This document shows, one piece after another, positions 18,225 to 29,239 of a stretch of 64,000 bases of DNA. A program made the translations under genes and the position numbers. The DNA lies in contig JAQGDQ010002382.1 of the NCBI GenBank assembly GCA_030141605.1, positions 128,501 to 192,500 of the forward strand, read 5' to 3'. This stretch comes from Tubiluchus corallicola. Lineage: Eukaryota; Priapulida; Priapulimorpha; Priapulimorphida; Tubiluchidae. Each line of letters begins with the position of its first letter. The stretch's first letter is position 1. The notes under the pieces were generated by a model, which worked only from the letters and a program-made list of their open reading frames with translations, made no database searches and was not told where the DNA came from.

Positions 18225-18675
18225 GTTTTGCAGCCTATACTGCCTTATTGCACACAGATGTTATATTAGCAATAATACTGTATAAAACATGTAAATTTAA
18301 ACTCCCGCGATGACTGTTAGGCGCAGCCATTTTGACGGTAGATTGTTTGAAACAACTTTAGGTGACATTGTGTGAAGTTTGAAAAAACCATCAGAGAATT
18401 CGCAGCGCACTCTTCTGTTACTAAACAAAAGACTTAATTACTTTACATTACCAATAAAATTAAAAATACGTTTTTGATAACTTAGTGGTGCATACTGGGC
18501 TGGTGAAACACTGACGATTTACCAGTTGGAGCAAACATTTTAAATTGCTAAAAAATTTCTTTTCTAGTTACATAAGTCCCTCAAGCAGGTAAGCGTATAG
18601 CTAAGTAATATAAGTTTGTGTGGAAAGTTTTTGTGAACATTCTTTAAAAATGTTTTTTCTTCCCCTTCAACATTT
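18225..18675 (-). mobile_element. Family A element, inverted second copy
   Basis: Reverse complement of about 17690-18125, recognisable in both copies by the stretches around AAACTCCCGCGATGAC, ATTAAAAATACGTTTTT and TTTCTAGTTACATAAGT. It lacks its 3' terminus and lies head-to-head with the first copy, about 40 bp away. The two form a large imperfect palindrome. Confidence 0.8.
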
Positions 18676-18730
18676 TTTGCTGTTTCAAGGAAATCAATGT
18701 GCACCACACGCTTAGCACACATGGAACTAA

Positions 18731-18886
18731 TGGAAGGAATTCAGCCAAACGAGTCAAGAACCAAACTTAGAGTCCTGGTTGCACCATTTGAAAACTAGGG
18801 CAGAGGCGGGCCAAACTGCTGGTGAAATTGAGGAAGCGCTTTTACATCTCCCTGGATATTCTGACATTTGGCACCGCTTCACTTAA
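18731..18886 (+). CDS. Unrecognised 52-codon open frame, possible terminal exon or transposon relic
   Basis: From an upstream TAA to the TAA at 18884 the frame reads like protein: WKEFSQTSQEPNLESWLHH, then EAGQTAGEIEEALL and PGYSDIWHRFT, with balanced composition and a spread of charged residues. There is no start codon, and no good polypyrimidine acceptor precedes it. It directly abuts the family A copy, so it could be transposon-related coding sequence. No family was recognised. Confidence 0.25.
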   Translation, partial: WKEFSQTSQEPNLESWLHHLKTRAEAGQTAGEIEEALLHLPGYSDIWHRFT

Positions 18887-19260
18887 ACTTTCATAAATAC
18901 TTTTTAAGAAAAAGCTTTCTTCCGATTAAAATTTTTCGTCTATAAATGGTAGTACTAAACTAGTCATCTAGATAATTTAGTAAAAAAAGCAAGCGAAGGC
19001 AATTAGCTGATCGAGCGCCCGAAGTTAAGCAACAGCTGATCCTGAGCAGTAAATGAATGGATAATCAATATGAAAATTGGTTCTGCGGCTTCTTCTGCTA
19101 TATTTCCCCGGCTCTTTTCCCTGCTGAAGAGAGGTACAATCGCGTCCATCTTAGAGGGCTGTCTTCGATAATAAGCAAGATCCCGTCCAGTCACAACAAT
19201 TTATAATAATCATTTGAACGCACGAAAGAATATTATATTAAAAAGTGTGAAAAATTTCAA

Positions 19261-19333
19261 ACCACCGCTAGGACTCGAACCTAGGACTTATGCTGTCCAG
19301 GCAGCTATACTAGCCGCTACACCACAAAGGCAC
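19261..19333 (-). mobile_element. tRNA-like sequence (SINE head or tRNA pseudogene) 1
   Basis: The minus strand has box A-like TGGTGTAGCGG and a perfect box B GGTTCGAGTCC. The anticodon stem mispairs, so it is not a convincing functional tRNA. Confidence 0.55.
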
Positions 19334-19451
19334 TTGACCTACTTGACGGCACGTATGCTACTAGTTGTATATGAATGAGGAATTAAAGTCTACATTGTAC
19401 CACATAGTACAAGATCAATTCTATGAACGCCCGAAAGCTGGTATAAATTAT

Positions 19452-19514
19452 CCCTTCATCGGGATTCGAACTCATAACCTACAATCCGGGTTGCTAACCA
19501 TTACGCCACAGAGA
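19452..19514 (-). mobile_element. tRNA-like sequence (SINE head or tRNA pseudogene) 2
   Basis: The minus strand has box A-like TGGCGTAATGG and box B AGTTCGAATCC, on the same strand as the tRNA-like sequence about 190 bp away. Two Pol III-type heads in a row suggest adjacent or dimeric SINEs. Confidence 0.5.
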
Positions 19515-20086
19515 GATTTTTCAGAATAAAAAAAATACACTGGACGATGAAAAAGGTAACTAGCAGGTTGACCTAATTAGCAAACGCCAAAAGACAAGAT
19601 ATTAGACAGGTTTCCATCATTTGTAAAAAATGTGGCACATGTTTTTCCTTCCATACAGGTGCTGCCAATGAAATTAGTATTCATCAGTTTGTTAGATTTG
19701 AGTGCACGCATGCGCAAGTCAACTCAAAAATAAATGTAAAGACAAGCATAATAATTAGTAAGTTACGGAGGTAACCTTAGTCATCAGAATACCGACCAAC
19801 CAAAAGCTGTACTGCCTGTAGATTTTTGCATCAGTAGATTTAGTATAATAAATGCATATTATGTTAAAAGTAATTTTTAATTTTTTTGTGCGTATGCGTT
19901 GAGAAGTTATATTTTGTAATTGAATTTTAATTTTACCTATGTAAATTTTATGTCTTTTATTCACAATTTAAAAAATTAACTCTTGTAATAGTAGTTTAAC
20001 ACTATTGCCTACAACAGGCATTGAGTGGTTACACATATAGTATTTTCACGTATTTTATCACACCTGTAAATGTGTAGAACTTATGC

Positions 20087-20093
20087 AATAAAG

Positions 20094-20139
<46 letters not shown>
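20087..20139 (+). repeat. AATAAAG-linked (AT)n microsatellite
   Basis: AATAAAG at 20087-20093 runs almost directly into about 21 TA units (20097-20139). This is the same junction type as other retroposon tails in the window. Confidence 0.85.
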
Positions 20140-20143
<4 letters not shown>

Positions 20144-20235
20144 CACTGCTGTGATGGCAGTGCTAATCGTGCAAAGTTAACAGCGCAGTTCACAGCGGGT
20201 ATTGCTCTCCTCAATTTTTCCCTAGTTCTTATGCA

Positions 20236-20935
20236 TTAAATAACAGCATATTTTAAGACTAACAATACCTGAGTGCTATTGGTTAATCTGCCATTGTAGT
20301 ATTTAGTGTTCCTGTCGTGTGGATATCGCAATTCGCCGCAGCAGCTCCTGCTTTTCAGGACAGCAATGAAACCCAACCGGAACTTCCGGTTCAGAAATCC
20401 GTACAGGACCGGATCAATCCCACTATTCGACGTGGATATCCATTGGCATATGGGTATGAGCAGTGCCAGCTGCGCATTGTTATCGGAGACAACTCCAAAA
20501 TAAACAAACGCAAACGTCAAGTACAGTGGCAGCCAACTGAAGGCGAACACCATCACAACGACTAGGACCATTTTTGCAAGTTTGAGCTTCTGTTTTCGAA
20601 CCAGCGTTTCCAAGTCACGTGTTTCACCAATCACGGGACGTCGTAAGACGTGCAGAAATATCAAGAAATAGCAAACACTTATGACAGCTAAGGGAACAAT
20701 GTAGCACTGCAAAGCTACAACGCACAAGAAGTACCATTTTGCTGCAGCGGGATCGTGCCATCCGAATTCGCCACAAACTGACAGTAATTGACCCTTGAAT
20801 ATTATATCTACGGCATCGTAATACAGCAACCAAGGAATGAAGGTCAGGCAGGAATATATCCATATAACAGCAATGAATCGTCCCGCTGCCTTCGTCGTCA
20901 TCTCATACTTCATCGGATAAACAATAGAAATGTAT
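20236..20935 (-). CDS. Neuropeptide-type class A GPCR, cassette B exon 3 (TM4-TM7 and C-tail)
   Basis: The acceptor TATTTCCAG precedes an exon starting mid-codon of the Arg in ER|Y (phase 2), reading YISIVYPMKYEMT. It then encodes TM4, an ECL2 cysteine (SVCGEFGW), TM5, a basic third loop (VRKQKLKLAKM), TM6 with FSWLPLY, and TM7 with NSGIDPVLY, where DPxxY replaces NPxxY. Helix 8 (LNRKFRLGF) is followed by SRSCCGELRYPHDR. By eye it is closest to the SIFamide/NPFF-type neuropeptide receptors, from motifs only. A CAG|GTATTG near 20270 could be a further donor, so the last codons before TAA are uncertain. Confidence 0.87.
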
Positions 20936-21009
20936 CTGGAAATATAAATCTCATTATTTTTGCAATACAATAATTGCCAACAGGTGTCTCTAGTGAGAAA
21001 TCCTTTTCA

Positions 21010-21665
21010 AGACCAGGGCCGGATTTTAATTTTGTAGGCCCCTGGGTTACAGATACATGAGGCTCCGGCCCCAGTGACAATTAAAAAAAGCGTGAATGTT
21101 GGATTCTTCAAATCAGCTTATTCAAATTCTACAAAATAATGCCAACATTAGGCCCACGTAGATGGGTGAAAGTTTAACACAACAAAAAGAGAAGAAATAT
21201 TCTGATATTTACAAAATTAAAACATGGAATACATACGAATTACAATAAATTGTAATTTTGTCACAGGAGGTGACCTCAATTCCTCTAAAATTGTGTCATT
21301 GTAATCAGATTGCTAGTGTATTTGGCAGTATCAATGAGTTCAAATAATGAACAAGAAAACAATTTCAGTGTATTATTACACAGTATATTAATGCATTCTC
21401 TAGCAACTTTTCACAGTAATTTACTTTCACTTAATTTCTGGAGGCCCCTCAACTGGCAAAGGCCCCTGGGCTGCAGCCCATAAAGCCCATGCTCTAGTAA
21501 CTTTTCACAGTAATTTACTTTCAGAATCTCTGGAGGCCCCTCAACTGGCAAAGGCCCCTGGGATGCAGCCCATAAAGCCCATGCTCTAGTAACTTTTCAC
21601 AGTAATTTACTTTCACTTAATTTCTGAAGGCCCCTCAGCTGGCGAAGGCCGCTGGGCTGCAGCCC
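21010..21665 (+). mobile_element. hAT-like non-autonomous remnant with internal 92-94-bp tandem repeat
   Basis: It begins CAGGGCCGGATTTTAA and repeatedly contains GGCCCCTGGG and GCAGCCCATAAAGCCC, typical of CAGGGCCGG-type hAT termini. Three tandem copies (starting 21398, 21492 and 21584) of a 92-94-bp unit form its right half. It sits in the intron between cassette B exons 2 and 3. The element class is inferred from the ends. Confidence 0.5.
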
Positions 21666-22029
21666 ATCTGGTACTGTTAAAGACAATTAATGAGTTTTGA
21701 GAACTCAGCTGATTCACGGCTGTTTCAACTAGAAAATGCTCACTAAGCAGCATTAGGTTTTATACTGTACTGTGTTATACTAGCTTTAAAAATCTTTGCA
21801 TGTTTGTTAGAGATTTCGTCGTCTTTAATATAACATCAATAATTGATTCATTAAACCACCATGCATCGTCTCCCAAAAGACAGTCACCAAACTAATTTTC
21901 TTACTTATTTAATCGTTGGTAAAGAGCAAACATGACTGACTTATTCCTTATTCATTATATTAAACACTTACTGATTAATAAGACCAGATTTCAAAAGCAA
22001 GCCTCCCTTGCTCGTGTGTATTTGCTTAC

Positions 22030-22129
22030 CTCTCTACAGATATGGTAGCCAGTGTGTTCACGGAAGAGGAAACGGAAACAGCTTGAAGCCAGACAACTGT
22101 TTTGCACGCCCCATCCGAGAACGGATAAC
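22030..22129 (-). CDS. Neuropeptide-type GPCR, cassette B exon 2 (TM3)
   Basis: A 100-bp exon too short for a routine ORF search. Acceptor TTTTAAAG|GT, donor GAGAG|GTAAGC. It encodes YPFSDGACK (the ECL1/TM3 cysteine), WLQAVSVSSSV and TLATISVER, ending in the second base of the Arg codon. Entry phase 1 matches exon 1 at 52424; exit phase 2 matches exon 3 at 20935. Its homologue at 27001 has exactly the same length. Confidence 0.88.
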
Positions 22130-22397
22130 CTTTAAAAGAAAGCTTGTGCTAGCAAACTAGAGTTTAGATCTATTACTGTATTAGTAAGGTACTAATTATA
22201 TCTTTTATTTATCATTACTAATTGTTTTGTCTGTATTCAGGTTTTGTGGTTTTCTGCCGAGGAAAGCGCCAGTGATGCAAAGACGACAGATATATTTTAT
22301 TCAAATTTGAAAGTAGCTAATGCAAGAAAACACTTTTCATAACAAAAGTTTAAAAAATCGTCTTGAAATTTTATATCACTTACATGCTGATTGTAAA

Positions 22398-22900
22398 TTA
22401 AAGTACAAGAGAACACTCTTCATAAATAAAGCTTAAACATCGTCTTGAAAGGTCATATTGCTTACATACTGTCTTATTGCATACAGGGCTTACGTTAACA
22501 GTAGCGCTGTATAGAGCTCGTAAATTTAAACTCCCGCGTTAGGCGCAGTCATTGTAATGTCAGTCGTTTGAAACAAATTTAGATAACATCGCATAAAGTT
22601 CGAAAAAATAATCAGAGCATTTGTAACACGCTCCTCGCTAACTAAGCAAAAGTATAAATTGCTTTACATTATCAATAAGATTAAAAATACGTTTTTGGTG
22701 AATCAGTGGTGCACGCTGGGATGGTGATGCAGTGCCATTCCACTAGTTGTCGCGAGCATTTAAAATTATTAAGAAATTTCTTGTCTAGTTACATTTGTTT
22801 TTCAAACAGATAAGAATGATGCATACAGAAGTAATGTAACTTCATATCATGGAAAGTTCCTAGAGACATACTGTACTTTAAAAACCGTTTTGATTCTCGT
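22398..22900 (-). mobile_element. Family A element, reverse-orientation copy
   Basis: It starts TTAAAGTACAAGAGAACAC, equivalent to the right terminus of the 17495-18186 copy, and carries the family's AAACTCCCGCG and TTAAAAATACGTTTTTGG segments. The distal terminus is degraded, so the end is approximate. Confidence 0.7.
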
Positions 22901-23639
22901 TAAAAAATTTATTATGAGGTTTTCGGTGACCGCATTGGTAATTTTATTTCATGATATGATATGATGTGATTAACATGGTAATGTTATAGCAAAGAATGTT
23001 TTTTACTATAATGTTTACGAACTGTATTCTGTACAATAATAATTTGCTAATAAAACACGCTTCATTTCGTCAGTCACAAAACAGTTCAGGTCGTGGCATC
23101 ATCCTGAATTCTGTTTGTCAGCTAAATCGATCTAGATTCGCCCTGCGTTATGACTTTCACTTAACGCTACACAAATAATTTACATATTTCATTATTGTTG
23201 TGACTAACCGACTGACTCAATACTATCTGAGGTTAATACAGCGCCCTTTTCGCCTAGAAATATACTGTTTTTTATTTTGTATTAATTTGCATTTAATAAT
23301 GGATAAAGTTACGATGATTTTATGCATGAGATGAGTTTTCTTACTGCAGTTACAAATGTTTGCGGCCTAAAATGTTTCACTGTTTACCTGTGTTTGTCCT
23401 GCACCTCCTATTAACACCGTGTATTATTTGAAATTAATTAAGATTGAACAAAAGATGGCGCTTCTATCAAAGAATTGAAACTTGAGTAGTTTTGTTACGT
23501 TAACGCCAGTGACGCACTACAAGTCCTTTTTTGTAACTTTTGTCAGCAAACAATGATGAATTAAGAAAGAATAAATGGCTTCCCATTCTTTGGGGCAAAA
23601 ATCTTGTGCATATGTCATAGATAAGAAAAAAATTAAATG

Positions 23640-24142
23640 TTCAAGCAGAAAGTCAGTCTGTGTCACCAGAAAATCATCGACTCTGCCAATCGGTTAGTAG
23701 ATCAGCTAACCATCTACTTTTCAACCTGGTAATCGATGAACTGATCTCGAAAGTCGGTTCTCGATTTGGCTATGGGATCGACGAATACCAAGTGGCTATA
23801 GTTGGTTTTACCGATGACCTAGTCCTAATCTCAGCCTCGAAACATGGCATGGGAGTTTTGTTGGAGACAGCCAATGGCTTCTTCACGAAACGAGGTATGA
23901 CACTGAACGCCAACAAGTGCAAAGCCATGAAGCTAGTCAAGGCATACCAGCGAAAGGCTATGAAAGTGTTAATAGAGCACACATGGAAGATCTGCCAGAC
24001 TCCTATTCCAATGCTGGGAGTCAGTGATACGTATAAATACCTGAGAATCCCCATGACTGCCAACCTGTCTAGTCAACCAGCTGAGCAAATTTATTTATCA
24101 GAGAGTCCAAAGATATACCATTTGTGCTGGTGCAGCATGTAA
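23640..24142 (+). pseudogene. R2-like non-LTR retrotransposon RT fragment
   Basis: The frame at 23660-24142 matches the RT palm of R2-group elements. LLFNLVIDELI is followed by GFTDDLVLIS, where F-T-D-D replaces the F/Y-A-D-D active site. GMTLNANKCKAM and the thumb motif LGVSDTYKYLRI come after it. The QGDPLSP box just upstream is eroded to a Ser-rich stretch. No endonuclease or zinc fingers are present. It is a short dead fragment between the two GPCR cassettes. Confidence 0.75.
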
Positions 24143-24149
24143 CCACTAG

Positions 24150-25965
24150 CGTGTGTAAAATTTAGAAAATCACGCTTAACTTCTGAGAAAACAAAACAAT
24201 AATAACAGATATGAGATTAATACTGTTTCACTTTTATATTTCACAAATATGAACTTTCACTTCATAAACAATGACGTCAGGATTCGCCAGTTAAAATAAT
24301 CCAATCCAGAAAAATGTGACACATTAATGATAAAACAGTATAGATCTTAAATGTACCACAAAAATACTGGTACTTATGTAAGTGATTTCTAGTGATGTTG
24401 ACTTTTCAGCAGTATCAGTCCTGCGTGACTTATAAATGAACAGTCAATCGCAAGGTACAATTATACGAGCTGTCATAGAAGAAATAAACTGGGGAAATAA
24501 ACCTGTTAAGCAGTAACTATGACATCAGCTACCGTTCTGTCGGTTTCTCCAATCATTGGCACCTAGTAAGAAAACTACGTCTCTAGGAATGGCAACTTAA
24601 CTTTATGATGCGTCCTTAAATGTCAATACCTTATTTTAAACTAAGTGTAAAGAAAGTGTATCAAAAAATGATGACACTATTTGCAGCAAGATAGAAAACC
24701 AAAAATGGCAGACGGTAATAACTTTATAATTTTATAACTTTATAACCTAATTTTATAATATCAGCAGTCAATTGACCAAGATACTCATAATGACGAAAGT
24801 TTAGTTCATACTTGATTTAATACTTTTTGCAAGCTATATTATTACTGTCTTGTGTAGGATCTAACTACAATGATACAGAGCCATGTAGTAATGGTTTTTA
24901 ATTCATTTGTTGCCAATTCCAAAACCAAGTACAACATCCGGACAAACTGCAGAGCTGATTCAGTCAAAAGAAGCTGGAAAGTATTGCAACTTTAGAATAG
25001 AGAATGCACATGAAATATTTCTTACTATCTCATGGTCACATCCCGTAGAGCAGACTAAAAATTATATCGTTAAGCATAATCAATGAAAAACAGTGACAAC
25101 ATATGATACCACTAACATCAACATAGACCTAAATCAGACAGTGAGGGCAACTCAAAAAATACACTGGTCTTGAAAATATAATTTTTCAGATTGCTTCAAA
25201 CTCCATTGTGATTTATATCTTCCCTGATACCTGATAACTTAATAACAACATTCAAATATTGCACAAAGGTAACATCACATTATATTAGATAGTGTAATAT
25301 AACAGGCAGCTACAACATCGTAAAGATTGCTCATACTGCCAAGTGTTAACTAAACAGGCTACTAAACAAGCCTGCTCAATCCATCAGTTCATTTATTACA
25401 AGTACACTTCTATATTCCATACTCATTACACTAATGTGTACAATCATTTTCATTGTCAACTAACTTCAACCTAGGCAAGATCAGAAGACAATATTTGGTC
25501 ACATGCTTGTCGCTACAAAATTTTCCAATCGTGAAGACAATAGCACAAGTTTCATTTGCTTTAAAATTGGTGCAATAACATCTTTGAACTTGTGAATGTA
25601 ATATAGCGTGTTTTATACAAATAGTCTGTGATTCACTTCATGACCAAGAGACCATCACAAAATTCGGCTCACATTCCAGTATCTGCAAATAGGATTATGA
25701 CAAGTACACTATTTGGGAATAATTTAACAGATGTATTGGTAATCTTGGAAACTAGTCACCATTCGAGTTACAAAGCGAACACATCACACTTAGCCCGCAC
25801 ATTGTGCAGAAAAACGTTCTCTTGTAAATTTCTCTTCTGTTATTGTTGCTGGTAACAAAAAAGCAGCTCCGTCACATGTAAGAAAAGTACCAAGTAGACG
25901 CCATCATGCACAACCATCAATGACACTAGCGACATGTGGAGCTGCTTTCAGAAACTCCTCTTCAT
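24150..25965. other. Intergenic or intronic, nothing recognised
   Basis: AT-rich DNA between the R2-like fragment and GPCR cassette A. I looked here for a first exon belonging to cassette B (GN and NLAxAD motifs on the minus strand) and did not find one. Confidence 0.4.
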
Positions 25966-25970
25966 TTTCT

Positions 25971-26706
25971 TCACACATCGTCTTTCAAAGTCGCCATACA
26001 GTAATCTACATGGGTCTGTTCAGAAACGATCCTCTGACTATTTACTGCAGATGTGGTATAGTGTCCTATCCTGTCTCCAGGATACTTCAGCTTCTTACAA
26101 CAAGACCCACTCATCACTATGGCTTTGAACCCTTGCCTGTATTTTCGGTTTAAGTAGGCATAGATGCACGGATTAATACAACTATTTGCAGTGGAAACCC
26201 ACTGAAGGACGGGAACAGCGTGATTGACGTAACTTAGTGCCACGTCATCAAAACTGTTGAAGTAATAGCCGATGAAGATGGCGTACAAAGGTAGCCAAGA
26301 AATGGCGAAAATCAAGACTACCACCAGAAGCATTTTGATGACTTGGATCCGTTGGCGACGGACAATATTCTCATACTCTCGAGCATCGCCGATTAAATCT
26401 CTTTTCCACACAGCCAAGAAAATGTTCATGTAACAAAAACTGATTGTTAAAAGTGGGGCAACATAGCAGAGGATGAAGACATTGAACAACAAATTCCACT
26501 TCATCGCGTGTTCGTACCCGTTCGGCCATTGTTCCATGCAGTAGCGTATGATTACTTGGCGATCTGCTGACGGATTATCAGTTATTTGGAAAAAAGCAAA
26601 CCATGGAATAAAAAACGCCCCGGCGCAAATCCAGATGGCAGCACAAGCTTTTCTAGCTGTCCTCAATGTCATCTGAAATTTCATTGGGTGGCAAATGGCA
26701 AAGTAT
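25971..26706 (-). CDS. Neuropeptide-type class A GPCR, cassette A exon 3 (TM4-TM7 and C-tail)
   Basis: Acceptor TTTTTCCAG, starting mid-codon in DR|Y (phase 2): YFAICHPMKFQMT. TM4 follows, then an ECL2 cysteine (RYCMEQWP), TM5, third loop EYENIVRRQRIQVIKM, TM6 with ISWLPLY, and TM7 with NSCINPCIYAYLN (canonical NPxxY). Helix 8 is RKYRQGF, and SGSCCKKLKYPGDR follows in the tail. It ends at TGA (25971-25973). The layout is homologous along its length to cassette B exon 3, and the motifs are more canonical. It is likely a Gq/Gi-coupled peptide receptor of the SIFamide/NPFF-related group; the subfamily is not certain. Confidence 0.9.
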
Positions 26707-27000
26707 CTGGAAAAATAACAATAAAGACAAAGTTATATGAAACTTGTTGGCTGATTGGAGTTGAACATATGTCAGATATAGCGGGGTTTTAACAAAACGG
26801 AGACAGGCTAGGAAATAGATAGAAGGTAACTACAGTTAGCAAACACTGACTAAACTGAAAAAGTTAACAAAAAATGTCTGACCATTAAGTTGGATGTTGC
26901 TGATGACTTCATTCAATAAAACTATTTTCAATCCTGTAAGACGGCAACTTACTTTGCAAGACTACATTTACAAATGTCAGTGCCACTTTTGCAGGCTTAC

Positions 27001-27100
27001 CTATCAAGAGAAATTGCCACCAAAGTATACACAGATGTCGCCACCGACAAACCCTGAAGCCATGACACCAACTTGCATGGTATCATGCCGAACTGATAAC
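27001..27100 (-). CDS. Neuropeptide-type GPCR, cassette A exon 2 (TM3)
   Basis: 100 bp; acceptor TGTATTATAG|GT, donor GATAG|GTAAGC. It encodes YQFGMIPCK (the disulphide cysteine of TM3), SWLQGLSVATSVYTLVAIS and LD, ending in the split Arg of DR|Y. The intron to exon 3 is only 294 bp. Phases 1 in and 2 out match exon 1 and exon 3. Confidence 0.9.
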
Positions 27101-28830
27101 CTATAATACAAAACACTCATGTTATAATAATAAACTAACAAAAATATCATTATGCATAAAACGATTATGCATAATTATACATAAATTATAACACTACATC
27201 AGCATAATTAATGTTAAACAATGCTAAACAATGTTAAACCCACAATAATTAATTAGCTATTGTCGTTGCTTATAGTTTTTGATCACATCAGTCAGTTAGG
27301 CACCTTCACAATAATTAATGTGTTTTAAAAAAATGTAAAACAAAAAGCAATTGTCACAATGCGATGTAATGTAAAATTTATTTTAGTCGTAATTATAAGC
27401 ACTGGGCAACTACATTACGACTGTAACAGTCAGTTACACAATAATAAGGCTTTCACAGTTTCGTTGTGCGCACGCGCAGTTGTTGTAGGTCGTAGGTTAA
27501 GTGTACCACAGCAACCCGTCGTATCTACAATCGTCACGTGACATGTGGGTAAAGTAAAGCCCAGTTCAGTAACGTCAGTGTTTTCGTGGACTTCACTTAA
27601 CTGTGCAATAGTCTGTGCGGGATCTTGTTTGGGAACAAGAGAAAATGAATTAGAATTAATTACTAATCCAATAGCATGGACTGCGAGGTGTGGTCAAGTG
27701 AACACAAATGCGTTGTCTGGTACATTTAACCTTTGACCTTTCCACGATCATCATCAATCGCTGGAACTGCGAAAAGGCTTATTAACTGACTGTACAAGCT
27801 ACTGCTATTACTATAGCTAATGCTGCTATAACTGCTACATTACCATTGCTATATAATAAACTAATTATATTAATTAATTAGCATAATTTAATTATTAGCA
27901 GTTTTCTGTATTAGTAATTATACCAATTAATCAGACCAACACTAGCAGTTAATTATCAGTATTATAATAATTCTCAATTGTTAAAACCTAATAACACTTA
28001 TTATTATTATAAGGCATAATAATTCCGTTTTGTGCAATACAACACACAATTTAACAATTGCAGACTTATCATCATCAAGTTTACAAAAATCATGGCATGT
28101 AAATTCCCTGCTCACAAATAAAAAATTAAACACAGTTAATCATGCTTTTGTGTTTAAATTAATTGTATTTGCGGGCGCTTAGAACTGCAAGAATGTGTTG
28201 GTGACATGCAGTCCACTGCACCTACATGCAGTTTACATGCAGACACGTGACATGCATGCGATAGTTGTTCTGAAACGCATAATAATTAATATGACGTTGA
28301 ACGTTGGAGGTCTGTTTAATTTCTCGCAGCTTCAAAATGAAGCCATTAATTAGGTCGTCATTGCAGCACGATAAGTGCTCGGTTCAGCTAGAGATAATGA
28401 CTTATCTTCATTATGTTAGTACGATGTGACGAAAATTACGTGTTTATTAAGCGAAAAACCATCACGCATACCGTAGATGTCAAAACCAGAAGTGCCCATT
28501 CTGAGAAAAGTAGGAAAAAATTATGGCAAATAATCATTTGCGGATGTCGTAGTAGCCAGTTAGTAAATGAATCAGCTACACATAGTGATGATAACTGTTT
28601 ATTTGGTATAATACAAAATGTAAAGGCATAACAACTCTTTTTGCAGTAGAACTTGAGTAAACACTTTTGTATCCAACTTATACCTGATGTAAAAACTATA
28701 CAACTGATTATGTTATAAAGTCACAATGATTGTATGTTAATGCATGCCCAGTTGGTTAATGGAATAAGTAGCATAAATATGAACAATTCTGACAATTTCT
28801 CAGTCAAAAAAGCTTTTGTCGTTTTAACTT
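27101..28830. other. Start of the putative long GPCR intron, nothing recognised
   Basis: AT-rich. It contains a cluster of four ACATGCA motifs (28204-28256), but no gene feature that I can support. Confidence 0.4.
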
Positions 28831-28837
28831 TAACACT

Positions 28838-29039
28838 CATAGCTAGTTTATTGGACAACAAGCGTATTTTCTGTTGGGAGGTTGCGGGTTCGATACTACG
28901 GTGGGGTAATACAAACACTTTTTACGTGGCACCTGCCTGGGTGGATTAACGATTCTGTAATGTAGCTGTAGTTGTTATTTACAGCCGCTGATAAACGCCT
29001 AGTGTTGTCTATTGAGTTTAAAACCATCTTTAAATAAAG

Positions 29040-29122
<83 letters not shown>

Positions 29123-29159
29123 TATTACTATTATTATTACTATTATTATTATTATTATA

Positions 29160-29232
<73 letters not shown>
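28838..29232 (+). mobile_element. SINE-like retroposon with AATAAA and (ATT)n tail
   Basis: A tRNA-like head with box B-like GGGTTCGATAC (near 28886-28896) is followed by a roughly 130-bp body and AATAAA at 29033-29038. It then runs straight into about 193 bp of ATT repeats (29040-29232). The tyrosine-only frame over the tail is not coding. Confidence 0.6.
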
Positions 29233-29233
<1 letters not shown>

Positions 29234-29239
29234 AAGAAA

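Noticed and set aside
20306-20565. Plus-strand frames over GPCR exon 3
   Set aside because: Antisense shadows of the well-supported minus-strand receptor exon.
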